DNA of 17,270 bases from an uncultured Rhodospirillales bacterium (GTDB taxonomy: Bacteria > Pseudomonadota > Alphaproteobacteria > Acetobacterales > Acetobacteraceae): NCBI GenBank assembly GCA_903928045.1, contig CAIYPH010000385.1, positions 1 to 17,270 on the forward strand, given 5' to 3'. The notes beneath the pieces were generated by a model. The model was not told the DNA's origin. It was given only the letters and a program-made list of their open reading frames with translations, and made no database searches. Of the stretch, positions 7,478 through 14,810 are shown one piece after another. Numbering within the stretch: the first letter of the stretch is position 1; each line of letters starts with the position of its first letter. A program made the translations under genes and the position numbers.

Positions 7478-9558
7478 GAAGCCGCTCCCGCGCCGAGATC
7501 GATCTGCACATTGCCGAACCGGTCGATCGTCGCCCTGTTGCCGGGATGGAGCACGATGGTGGTGCCGGGGTCCTCGATGATGGCCGGTCCATCGATTTCC
7601 ATGCCGGGCTCCAGGCGCAGCGCGTCGTAGATGGCGCTTGGGTGCACCCCCAGCTCGGCGAAATCGACCGCCCGCGTGCCCTTGCGCGCCGCCTCCAACG
7701 CTGCGCCGGTGACCGGCTGGTCGACGAAGGCGAGCTTCTCGATCGCCGCCGTGGCGACGAGGTGTAGCCCGACGATCTCAACCGGCGCCGCCAACCGGTA
7801 GCTGTATTCGCGCTCATGCGCGGCATGAAAGTCGCGCACCAGTGCGGCCAGTGCAGCCGTATCGATGGCCCCGTCTTCCAGCGGGATCTCCACCGCATGT
7901 TCCTGGTTCTGGTAGCGGCAGCGCACCAGCCGGCGGAACGCGAGCCGCGCGACCTCGATGCCCTCGGCGCCGAACGTGCCGATCGCCGCGGCCGTCACCT
8001 CGGCGACCAGCGCGGCGAGCGGGGAAGCCGCCTCGCCCTCGGCATCGATTACCCGGGTGACGAAATAGTCCCGCCGCAGGTCGGACATCATCATGCCCCA
8101 GGCGGAGAACACAGCGGCGCCGCGGGGGATTACCACCTTGCGGCAGCCGAGTTCGGCCGCCAGCGCCGCCGCATGCAAGCCGCCGCCGCCGCCGAAGGCC
8201 ACCAGCGCGAACTCCCGCGGATCATGCCCACGGTTCAGCGAGACCAGCTTCAGGGCGTTGATCATGTTGTTGTTGGCGATGCGGAGAATGCCGCGGGCGA
8301 CCTCGATCGGCGCGATGCCGATCCGCCCGCCCAGACGCGCAAGGGCTGAGTCCACCGCCGCCATGTCAGCCACCACCTCGCCGCCGCAGAAATAGTCGCG
8401 GTTGATCCGGCCGAGCGCGAGGTTGGCGTCCGTCGTGGTGGCGTCCCGCCCGCCGCGACCATAGGCGGCCGGCCCGGGCACCGCGCCCGCCGAGCGCGGC
8501 CCGACATGCAGCTTGCCGAAGTCGTCCACCGCCGCGATCGAGCCGCCGCCGCTGCCGATTTCCACCAGGTCAACCACCGGCGCCATGATCGGATAGCCGG
8601 CCCGCTGCCGGTCGCGCTCGATCCAATAGTCGGTCTTGATGCGGACATTGCCGTTCTCGATCAGCGAGCACTTCGCGGTGGTGCCGCCGATGTCGAGCGC
8701 GAGCACATTCGGCTCACCGATCGCCCGGCCCAGCTGCGCCGCTCCCCACATGCCCGACGCCGGCCCGGACTCGACCATCGTGATCGGAATCGCCTTGGCC
8801 GAGGCCAGGAGCTCGACGCCGCAGTTGGACTGAATGATATAGAGCGGCCCGCGATAGCCCCGCCCGGCCAGGCTCGCCTCCAGCCGCTCCAGATAGCGCT
8901 CGGCGATCGGCTGCACGAAGGCCGACAGCACCGTCGTGCTGGTCCGCTCGTATTCGCGCCACTCCCGGGTGATCTGGTGCGACGCCACCACCGACACTTC
9001 GGGCCAGGCCGCCCGCACGGCATCCGCCACCGCGCGCTCATGCGCGGGGTTGGCGTAGGCGTGCAGCAGGCAGATCGCCACGGCGCGCACCCCGGCGCGG
9101 CGGAAATCGGCGAGGATGCCCGGAATGGGCGCGAGATTGAGCGGCGCCAGTTCTTCGCCGAGCCAGTTCATCCGCCCGGCCACCTCGCGGCGCAGCTCCG
9201 CCGGCACGAAGCTGTGCGGCTTCTCGTAATGCAGGTTGAAAAAGCATGGCCGGTTGCCGCGCCCGATCTCCAGCACATCGGCGAAACCCGCGGTGGTGAT
9301 CAGCCCGGTCACCACGCCCTGGCGCTCGGTGAGGGCGTTGATCACCACGGTGGTGCCATGGGCGAAGGAAGCCAGCCCCGCTGGGTCCACGCCCCCCTTG
9401 CTCAGCACGTCGAGGATGCCACGCTCGTAGTCCGGCGGCGTGGTGTCGGACTTCACCACCCGGATCTCCTGCCGCCCGGTCGCGGTGTCGATATCTGACA
9501 GCACGAGATCGGTGAAGGTGCCGCCTACGTCGGTGGCGACGCGCCGGATCCTGGTCAT
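7474..9558 (-). CDS. hyuA: Hydantoinase A / oxoprolinase family subunit
   Basis: A 694-residue ATP-using subunit and first gene of the operon. In this superfamily the A subunit phosphorylates the substrate amide or carbonyl with ATP before the B subunit completes hydrolysis or carboxylation. An ASKHA-type phosphate loop DVGGTFTDLV lies at 10-19, with HGTTVVINALTER (about 67-79) and the second ATPase motif LALDIGGTTAKCSL near 285-298. These are followed by EIGSGGGSIA and the glycine-rich FGGGGGLHAAALA. EIGRGNRPCFFNLHYEKP near residue 97 is the kind of segment found in HyuA and in ketone carboxylase subunits. The ATG at 9558 has AAGGA 6-8 bases upstream. No third, gamma-type carboxylase gene is adjacent, which leans towards a two-subunit hydantoinase/lactamase. 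That is inference. Confidence 0.93.
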   Translation of the reverse strand: MTRIRRVATDVGGTFTDLVLSDIDTATGRQEIRVVKSDTTPPDYERGILDVLSKGGVDPAGLASFAHGTTVVINALTERQGVVTGLITTAGFADVLEIGRGNRPCFFNLHYEKPHSFVPAELRREVAGRMNWLGEELAPLNLAPIPGILADFRRAGVRAVAICLLHAYANPAHERAVADAVRAAWPEVSVVASHQITREWREYERTSTTVLSAFVQPIAERYLERLEASLAGRGYRGPLYIIQSNCGVELLASAKAIPITMVESGPASGMWGAAQLGRAIGEPNVLALDIGGTTAKCSLIENGNVRIKTDYWIERDRQRAGYPIMAPVVDLVEIGSGGGSIAAVDDFGKLHVGPRSAGAVPGPAAYGRGGRDATTTDANLALGRINRDYFCGGEVVADMAAVDSALARLGGRIGIAPIEVARGILRIANNNMINALKLVSLNRGHDPREFALVAFGGGGGLHAAALAAELGCRKVVIPRGAAVFSAWGMMMSDLRRDYFVTRVIDAEGEAASPLAALVAEVTAAAIGTFGAEGIEVARLAFRRLVRCRYQNQEHAVEIPLEDGAIDTAALAALVRDFHAAHEREYSYRLAAPVEIVGLHLVATAAIEKLAFVDQPVTGAALEAARKGTRAVDFAELGVHPSAIYDALRLEPGMEIDGPAIIEDPGTTIVLHPGNRATIDRFGNVQIDLGAGAAS

Positions 9559-9867
9559 GGTGATCCTTGCCGCATGCGTGCGCTCCTATCGGGTCGACGG
9601 CGCCGATCATCGCGTCGCCCCACCCCCCGGTCAATGCCGGGCGGGCGTGTATGGACCTCGGAGTGAACGGGCCCCTGACTTTGCCTACGCAGCCGGCGAC
9701 ACCACCCGCGTCGGGCGGGCGCACCGGACCGGCAGTCTCCACGATTCGGCGGCGGGTCTTCATGACGCCCCATTGGCCGTCCTGCTCGCGCTCGCTTCGT
9801 CCCTTGGTGGCGGCCATGTGCGGGGCGGACTCGGTGACACCGATGCGGCGGACGGCCTCAGGGTGGA
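9559..9867. other. Upstream leader of hyuA; no gene recognised
   Basis: About 300 bases between hyuA and the transposase relic. Apart from the possible promoter and the hyuA ribosome binding site, nothing is recognised. The short open frames here are arginine-, proline- and alanine-rich, as expected for random frames in GC-rich DNA. No regulator gene lies beside the operon. Confidence 0.5.
9606..9634 (-). promoter_or_regulatory. Possible promoter of the hyu-dpp operon
   Basis: Read on the minus strand, TTGACC (9634-9629) and GATGAT (9611-9606) are separated by 17 bases and lie about 50 bases before the hyuA start. The -35 matches the sigma-70 consensus at 5 of 6 positions and the -10 at 4 of 6. 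In GC-rich DNA such matches are weak evidence. Confidence 0.25.
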
Positions 9868-10325
9868 GGGGGGCATCGGTGCGATGGCTTCCATGGTTAT
9901 GCAGCGGGTTCTCTGGACAGTCCATTCGTCATTCTGCTCCAGCAGCAGCGCTCCGATCAGCCGGTGCCGGCCGCTTCGTTTGGAAAGATACCGACGACGT
10001 CGCTGCGTCGCATGATCTCGCCGTTGAGTCGTTCGAGTGGGCTTGTCGAGCGGATCTTGGCGCGATGCGGGGCGGGGAACTGCATGTGGGCCAACACGTC
10101 GGTCTCGGCCTCGTCCATGAAGGCCGCCAGCCTGGGAACGCGGATGCGGACTTGATCGCCGACCGGGCGCCATTGCTTGCTGGCGGCGGCGGCATCGTCC
10201 TGGGGAACGCGGTGCCGACCCAGGCCGAGACGATGCGGCCTGGTTCCTGTCAGCAAGCTTCCCGGCGCTGTTCCGCAGACCTCGCACCGCTCGGAAATAG
10301 AAGTGCTGCCAACCCTGGGCACGAC
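9868..10325 (-). pseudogene. IS256-family transposase, 3' fragment, frameshifted
   Basis: The minus strand encodes the C-terminal part of an IS256 (Mutator-type, DDE) transposase spread over shifting frames. Readable pieces in order are RIVSAWVGTAFP, then QDDAAAASKQWRP, then PRLAAFMDEAETDVLAHMQF, then STSPLERLNGEIMRRSDVVG and IFPNEA, then LIGALLLEQNDEWTVQ and ITMEAIAP. Each join needs an indel: about one C missing near 10202-10205, one missing near 9962-9964, and a further one just upstream of RIVSAW. The catalytic DDE aspartates of the N-terminal half are absent; the remaining part holds only the region around the last acidic residue. No terminal inverted repeats were found. It abuts a porin 3' end around 10300-10325. 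Confidence 0.82.
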
Positions 10326-10470
10326 CTATGAGCCCGCCCTGCCGGTACCTTTCACCGGCCTGCTGATCCGCCCGGAAGTTCGCTATGACCGCTCGATGTC
10401 GGGGGTGAAGGCGTTCTCGGGGCAGAAGGATGCGCTGACCCTGGCCAGTGACTTCGTGCTGACGTTCTGA
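10318..10470 (+). pseudogene. Outer-membrane beta-barrel (porin-like) 3' fragment
   Basis: The last 50 codons of a plus-strand gene survive. Alternating hydrophobic and polar residues (FTGLLIRPEVRYDRS, then DALTLASDFVLTF) form two final beta-strands and end in a C-terminal Phe, the signature used for outer-membrane barrel insertion. The RPEVRYDRS pattern recalls the OmpL-like beta-barrel porin-2 family, whose members are several hundred residues long. The 5' part is missing, and the frame upstream of about 10318 is transposase DNA on the other strand. It is therefore a truncated remnant, disrupted by the IS256 event or a later deletion. Exact family is uncertain. Confidence 0.6.
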
Positions 10471-10480
10471 CCGTCCGCTG

Positions 10481-10515
10481 AGCCCCCGGCCTCCGGCGAC
10501 GGAGGTGGGGGGGCT
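10481..10515 (+). terminator. Terminator-like hairpin after the porin remnant
   Basis: AGCCCCC and CCTCC on the left (10481-10494) pair with GGAGG and GGGGGCT on the right (10501-10515) around a short loop, with a small internal mismatch. It begins 10 bases after the porin stop codon. A short TTT follows at 10522-10524 but there is no strong T tract, so efficiency is uncertain. Confidence 0.55.
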
Positions 10516-10626
10516 ACGCGCTTTGTGCGACGATATGTGAATATTTGGACGACCCCAACGCGATCTTAACATTGCCCGACGCATTCTCCGGACCGTCGCT
10601 GATGTTACCGGAATGGATCAGGTATC

Positions 10627-11328
10627 GTGTTGCTCTCACCTTTGCCCCGCTGGAAAGCCTGGATCGGCCTTGGCCTGATCGCCCTTGGCGCTGCCGCCGC
10701 GACGCCCGCGGCGGCGCAGCAGGTGACGATCTCAAACGTCGCGGTGCCGCTGTCGTCGCAGAATATCAACATCACCTATGGCGGTTCGACGCACACCGGG
10801 GTCATCGCGGGGCAGATCGTGTTGCAGACCGCATATACCGGGTCCAACGCCGGATCGACCTTTACGGTCTACGCCTGGTGCACCGACCTTTATCACGACA
10901 TCTATCTCGGGGCGAACACCTACAGCTATGTGCTGGGCAGCACGGTGACCACCAACGGCAACGGCGTGAGTCTGACGCCGGCCATCAGCGGCCAGGTGGC
11001 CACGCTGGCGGCCTATGGCAACTCGCTGCTGGCCGGTGCCAACGCGGGGAATTCAGATGTTTCTTCGGCCATTCAGCTGGCGATTTGGCAGATCGAGAAC
11101 ACAGGATTCACCTTCAGCGCCAATAGTACGGTGACGGCGCTGGTGGCGACGTATGAGGCCTATGCGGCCGCGCATTCGCTGGTGGCATCGTCCTTGAGCT
11201 CGCTCAGCGGGGCGCAGGCGCTGGTGACCAATACGATCGCGCCGAGCGCGGTGCCGGAACCGGTGACGGGGGCGCTGTTGCTGCCGGGGCTGGCCGGGAT
11301 CGGTTGGATACGCCGCCGACGCCGCTGA
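10627..11328 (+). CDS. Secreted PEP-CTERM protein with thioester-like Cys/Gln motifs
   Basis: A 233-residue exported protein. The N terminus has a signal peptide (WIGLGLIALGAAAATPAAAQQ, cleavage near 30). The C terminus VPEPVTGALLLPGLAGIGWI followed by five arginines is a PEP-CTERM sorting signal: VPEP motif, hydrophobic span, basic tail. Such signals are recognised by exosortase in exopolysaccharide-producing Gram-negatives. The exosortase is not in this window. The mature part is rich in Ser, Thr, Asn and Gly, and contains YAWCTDLYHDIYLG (Cys 85) and SAIQLAIWQIE (Gln 150). This spacing and context resemble domains that form an internal Cys-Gln thioester. An in-frame stop at 10600 leaves GTG 10627 (or TTG 10630) as the first usable start, with AGG five bases upstream. 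A weak promoter candidate is TTGGAC (10545) with TAACAT (10567), 16 bases apart. Confidence 0.85.
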   Translation: MLLSPLPRWKAWIGLGLIALGAAAATPAAAQQVTISNVAVPLSSQNINITYGGSTHTGVIAGQIVLQTAYTGSNAGSTFTVYAWCTDLYHDIYLGANTYSYVLGSTVTTNGNGVSLTPAISGQVATLAAYGNSLLAGANAGNSDVSSAIQLAIWQIENTGFTFSANSTVTALVATYEAYAAAHSLVASSLSSLSGAQALVTNTIAPSAVPEPVTGALLLPGLAGIGWIRRRRR

Positions 11329-11370
11329 GGCGCACCGGCTACGACACGCCGGGGAATTGGTCTAGAAGCA

Positions 11371-11395
11371 CTCCCAGGAACCGCTGCCCTGGGAG
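11371..11395 (+). promoter_or_regulatory. Hairpin enclosing the acyl-CoA synthetase ribosome binding site
   Basis: CTCCCAGG (11371-11378) is the exact reverse complement of CCTGGGAG (11388-11395), with a 9-base loop. The right arm contains GGGAG, the best Shine-Dalgarno sequence for the ATG at 11402, six bases downstream. Folding would hide the site. The hairpin could alternatively serve as a terminator for the PEP-CTERM gene, but no T tract follows. Confidence 0.55.
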
Positions 11396-11401
11396 CCCGC
11401 C

Positions 11402-13036
11402 ATGACCGCCGCCTACCTCCATAACCTCGACCGCAACGCGGCCAACCACGCGCCCCTCACGCCGCTCACCTTCATCGAGCGCGCCGCCGCGGTCTATCCT
11501 AACCGAACCTCTGTGGTGAACGGCGCCCAGCGCTTCACCTGGGCCGAAACCTACGCCCGCACCCGCCGCCTCGCCTCCGCGCTCGCCCGCCGCGGCATAG
11601 GCAAGAACGACACGGTGGCCATCATGTGCCCCAACACCCCCGCCATGTACGAGGCGCATTTCGGTGTGCCGATGTGCGGCGCGGTGCTCAACTCCCTCAA
11701 CACAAGGCTCGACGCCGAGACCATTGCCTTCATGCTGCGTCATGGCGAGGCCAAGGTTCTGATCACCGACCGCGAATTCTCCGCCGCAATGAAGGCGGCT
11801 CTCGCGCTGGTGGAACAGCCCATCCTGGTGATTGACATTGATGACCCCGAATATGACGGCGGTGAGGATATCGGGAGCATCCGCTACGAGGCTTTCCTCG
11901 AGGAGGGCGACCCCAGCTACGCCTGGCAGCCGCCGGCCGATGAGTGGGACGCGATTTCGCTGCTCTACACCTCAGGCACCACCGGCGACCCCAAAGGCGT
12001 CGTCTACCACCACCGTGGCGCCACGCTGAACGCCATCAGCAACATCCTGAACTGGGGCATGCCGCATTTCCCGGTCTATCTCTGGACCCTGCCGATGTTC
12101 CACTGCGACGGCTGGTGCTACCCCTGGACCATCGCCGAGCGCGCCGGCATCAACGTCTGCCTGCGCCGAGTCGAGGCCAAGGCCTGCTTCGATGCCATCC
12201 GCGCCAACGGCGTGACGCACATGTGCGGCGCACCCATCGTCTACGCCATGCTGGTCAATGCCCCCGAGGATCTCCGCGCCGGCATCACCGGCACCATCCA
12301 GGGCCAGGTCGCGGGCGCCGCGCCGCCGGCCGCCATCATCGAGGGCGCCGAGCGCATTGGCATCAACCTCACCCATGTCTACGGCCTCACCGAGGTCTAT
12401 GGCCCCGCCACGGTCTGCGCCAAGCAGGACGCCTGGGAGCACCTGCCGATCGACCGCCGCGCCGAGCGGAATGGCCGCCAGGGCGTGCGCACGCCGCTGC
12501 AGGAGGCTGTCACCGTGCGGGATCCGGAAACCATGCAGGAAGTGCCGTGGGACGGCGAAACCATGGGCGAGATCATGTTCCGCGGGAACATCACGATGAA
12601 AGGCTACCTCAAGAACCCCACCGCCACCGACAAGGCCTTCGCCGGCGGCTGGTTCCACACCGGGGACCTCGCGGTTACTCATCCGGATGGCTACATCAAG
12701 ATCAAGGATCGCTCGAAAGACATCATCATTTCCGGTGGCGAAAACATCTCCTCGATCGAAGTCGAGGACGTGCTGTTCCGCCACCCCGCCGTGATGAACG
12801 CCGCCGTGGTCGCCCAGCCCGACGAAAAATGGGGCGAAACTCCCTGCGCCTTCATCGAACTCCGCCCCGGCGCGAAAGTTACCCCTGACGACCTCACCGC
12901 CTTCTGCCGCGAACACATGGCCCGCTTTAAAGTGCCGAAAACCTTCATCTTCCGCGAACTGCCGAAAACCTCGACTGGCAAAATCCAGAAATTCGTCCTC
13001 CGCGACCTCGCCCGCTCCGCCAGCGCGATCGAGTGA
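11402..13036 (+). CDS. AMP-forming acyl-CoA synthetase
   Basis: A 544-residue adenylate-forming ligase of the ANL superfamily that activates a carboxylic acid with ATP and joins it to CoA. Core motifs are the phosphate loop YTSGTTGDPKG (189-199), YGLTE (327-331), GWFHTGDLA with the ribose-binding Asp (D422), the hinge region KDRSKDIIISGGENIS, and the C-terminal catalytic lysine in TSTGKIQK (K527). All are intact and the length is normal. The start MTAAYLHNLDRN and overall pattern resemble the alphaproteobacterial medium-chain or methylmercaptopropionate-CoA ligase (DmdB-like) group, but substrate cannot be assigned from motifs. The gene stands alone on its strand, without beta-oxidation genes nearby. 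Translation may depend on the hairpin over its ribosome binding site. Confidence 0.92.
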   Translation: MTAAYLHNLDRNAANHAPLTPLTFIERAAAVYPNRTSVVNGAQRFTWAETYARTRRLASALARRGIGKNDTVAIMCPNTPAMYEAHFGVPMCGAVLNSLNTRLDAETIAFMLRHGEAKVLITDREFSAAMKAALALVEQPILVIDIDDPEYDGGEDIGSIRYEAFLEEGDPSYAWQPPADEWDAISLLYTSGTTGDPKGVVYHHRGATLNAISNILNWGMPHFPVYLWTLPMFHCDGWCYPWTIAERAGINVCLRRVEAKACFDAIRANGVTHMCGAPIVYAMLVNAPEDLRAGITGTIQGQVAGAAPPAAIIEGAERIGINLTHVYGLTEVYGPATVCAKQDAWEHLPIDRRAERNGRQGVRTPLQEAVTVRDPETMQEVPWDGETMGEIMFRGNITMKGYLKNPTATDKAFAGGWFHTGDLAVTHPDGYIKIKDRSKDIIISGGENISSIEVEDVLFRHPAVMNAAVVAQPDEKWGETPCAFIELRPGAKVTPDDLTAFCREHMARFKVPKTFIFRELPKTSTGKIQKFVLRDLARSASAIE

Positions 13037-13070
13037 CCAGGGCGGCTCGATTGAGGCGCGAGAAGGAAGG

Positions 13071-13145
13071 CAAGGGGGCGCTGTCCCCTTGACCCCCGCC
13101 AGGTCCGTAGCGCGCCTTCGCGCTGTCGGCTGCGCGCCTTCGCGC
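13071..13145. terminator. Hairpin cluster between convergent genes
   Basis: Three hairpins lie in the 145-base gap between the synthetase stop and the stop of the facing binding-protein gene. CAAGGGG (13071-13077) pairs with CCCCTTG (13085-13091). AGCGCG-CCTT-CGCGCT lies at 13109-13124. GCGCG-CCTT-CGCGC lies at 13132-13145. The last two share the core GCGCGCCTTCGCGC and the same CCTT loop. They probably act as a bidirectional terminator; no T tract is evident. Confidence 0.5.
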
Positions 13146-13181
13146 GACGGGCCGAACCCCTGTCCCTGCTTTCTTCCGCCC

Positions 13182-14690
13182 TCAGTCCAACCGCATGCCC
13201 TGCACGCGGATCAGGCCGTCGGGGGTGGGGGTGAAGCCTTTGAGTTTGCTGTCGTGGGCGAAGAGCCAGGTGACGTTGTAGAGGAAGAGCATGGGCCGGT
13301 CTTGTTGGAGGGTAGCGACGACGTCGTTGTAGAGGATGGCGCGCTTGGCCGGGTCGGTTTCGGCGCGGGCGCGTTCGAGGGCGGAGTTGAAGGGGGCGGA
13401 GGCGTATTTGCCCCAGTTCTGGAAGCTGTCGCCGGCGAGGTAGATGGCGATGTTGAGGTCGGGGTCGGCGCGGCCGGACCAGTTGTTGATATGGGCCATG
13501 AAGTCGCCAGCGGTCATGGCGGTGATGTTGGCGTTGGACTCGCCGGCGAGGAGTTTCACGGTGATGCCGGCTTCCGCGGCCATGGACTGGATGACTTCGG
13601 CGACTTGTTGATCGCGCGGCGTGGTGTCGACACGCAGTTCCAGCACGGGGTTGGTGACGCCGGCCTGTTGCAGGAGGGCCTTGGCGCGGGCGACGTCGCG
13701 GCCGGGCACCGGGAAGGCCTTGTTGAAATAGGGGCTGTTGGGCGACTCGGTCTGGTTGTTGGGCACGAACAGGCCGTCCATCACGACCTGGTTGATGACG
13801 TTGCGATCGATCGCCGCGTCGAGGGCGGCGCGCACGCGGGGATCTCGCCCGAAGGGGTTATCCGCTTTGGCGCTGTTGCCGAGGTTCAGGTTCATACCGG
13901 AATAGCCGAGCCCGGTGATGGTGGTGAGCTTGAGTTTGGCGTCCGCGCGCACCTTGCCGGCATCGGTGGGGGCGAGGTCCTGCAGGATGTCGAGCTGGCC
14001 GGCCTGGAGGTTGACGAGGCGGACGGCGGAGTTGGGGGTGGGGCGGATGACCACCCGGTCAAAATGCAGCGCGGCCTGGTCGCGGTAGCCGGCGAAGCGG
14101 TCCAGCGTGATGTGGTCCTGCGCGACGCGCTCGGTGAACTTGTATGGGCCGGAGCAGACGGGGGCGGTGAAGAAATCCTTGCCGGCTTTCTCGGCGGCCT
14201 TGGGCGAGACCATCATGCCGGCGCGATCGGACAGTGCGGCGAACAGCGGCGCGTTGGGCTGCGACAGGCGCAGGCGCACGGTGTGGGCGTCCACCACTTC
14301 GACGGCGCTGACGGCCTTCATCTCGCCCTTGCGTACGCTGTCGGGCGCGCTGCGATAGCGTTCGAGGTTCCAGGCGACGGCCTCGGCGGTCATTTTCTCG
14401 CCGTCGTGGAAGGTGACGTCGTCGCGGAGGGTGATGGTGAGGGCCTTGCCGTCGGCGGCCCATTCCCACTTGGTGGCGAGTTGCGGGGCGAAGGAGAGGT
14501 TGGGCTGGAGGTCCCACAGCTTGTCGCAGAGCGCGGTGAAGACGAAGCGGCCGCCGAACGTGCCGCCGAGGGCGGGGTCGAGCCGGTCCGGCTCCTCCTG
14601 GGTGCCGATGCGCAGCGTGCCGGCCGCGAGTGCCGGGCCGGCCGCCGCGATGAGCCCTACTCCAACCAGTGCTGCCTTCAGTAGCCGCAT
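13182..14690 (-). CDS. ABC transporter solute-binding protein, family 5 (orphan)
   Basis: A 502-residue periplasmic binding protein of the peptide/opine/nickel-type family 5. Signal peptide: MRLLKAALVGVGLIAAAGPALAAG minus the last residues, cleaved near ALA (about 21-23). Family hallmarks are GTQEEPDRLDPA near the mature N terminus, the RDDVTFHDGEKMTAEAVAWN segment (the usual V-x-F-H-D-G plus T-A-x-x-V motif), and SGPYKFTERVAQDHITLDR. The ATG at 14690 has a strong AGGGGAGG ribosome binding site about five bases upstream. No permease or ATPase gene is adjacent, so it must work with a transporter encoded elsewhere or have another role. It is clearly distinct in sequence from the binding protein of the hyu operon. 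Ligand unknown. Confidence 0.9.
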   Translation of the reverse strand: MRLLKAALVGVGLIAAAGPALAAGTLRIGTQEEPDRLDPALGGTFGGRFVFTALCDKLWDLQPNLSFAPQLATKWEWAADGKALTITLRDDVTFHDGEKMTAEAVAWNLERYRSAPDSVRKGEMKAVSAVEVVDAHTVRLRLSQPNAPLFAALSDRAGMMVSPKAAEKAGKDFFTAPVCSGPYKFTERVAQDHITLDRFAGYRDQAALHFDRVVIRPTPNSAVRLVNLQAGQLDILQDLAPTDAGKVRADAKLKLTTITGLGYSGMNLNLGNSAKADNPFGRDPRVRAALDAAIDRNVINQVVMDGLFVPNNQTESPNSPYFNKAFPVPGRDVARAKALLQQAGVTNPVLELRVDTTPRDQQVAEVIQSMAAEAGITVKLLAGESNANITAMTAGDFMAHINNWSGRADPDLNIAIYLAGDSFQNWGKYASAPFNSALERARAETDPAKRAILYNDVVATLQQDRPMLFLYNVTWLFAHDSKLKGFTPTPDGLIRVQGMRLD

Positions 14691-14810
14691 CCGAGCCTCC
14701 CCTATGAGCGATGGTGGGGATGCTATCGCCGGTGCCGGGGTCTGGCTAGGATCAACGTGTAACGCCCGTCGTTCTCAGCCGTCGTTCCTATATCCGATTT
14801 GGAGGTTTCG
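14691..14810. promoter_or_regulatory. Divergent intergenic region
   Basis: This 120-base gap must carry promoters for the binding-protein gene (minus) and the DUF1223 gene (plus). Both ribosome binding sites are clear: the reverse complement of CCTCCCCT at 14696-14703 for the former, GGAGG at 14801-14805 for the latter. No convincing -35/-10 pair was found on either strand. Confidence 0.4.

Noticed and set aside
9760..10584. 274-codon minus-strand open frame as an intact gene
   Set aside because: Only two stretches (around 9868-9960 and 10240-10325) resemble transposase; the rest is out of frame, so it is better described as a frameshifted IS256 relic.
13089..14684. 531-codon plus-strand open frame, glycine- and valine-rich
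   Set aside because: Antisense of the orphan binding protein; the glycine-rich look comes from reversed GC-rich codons.
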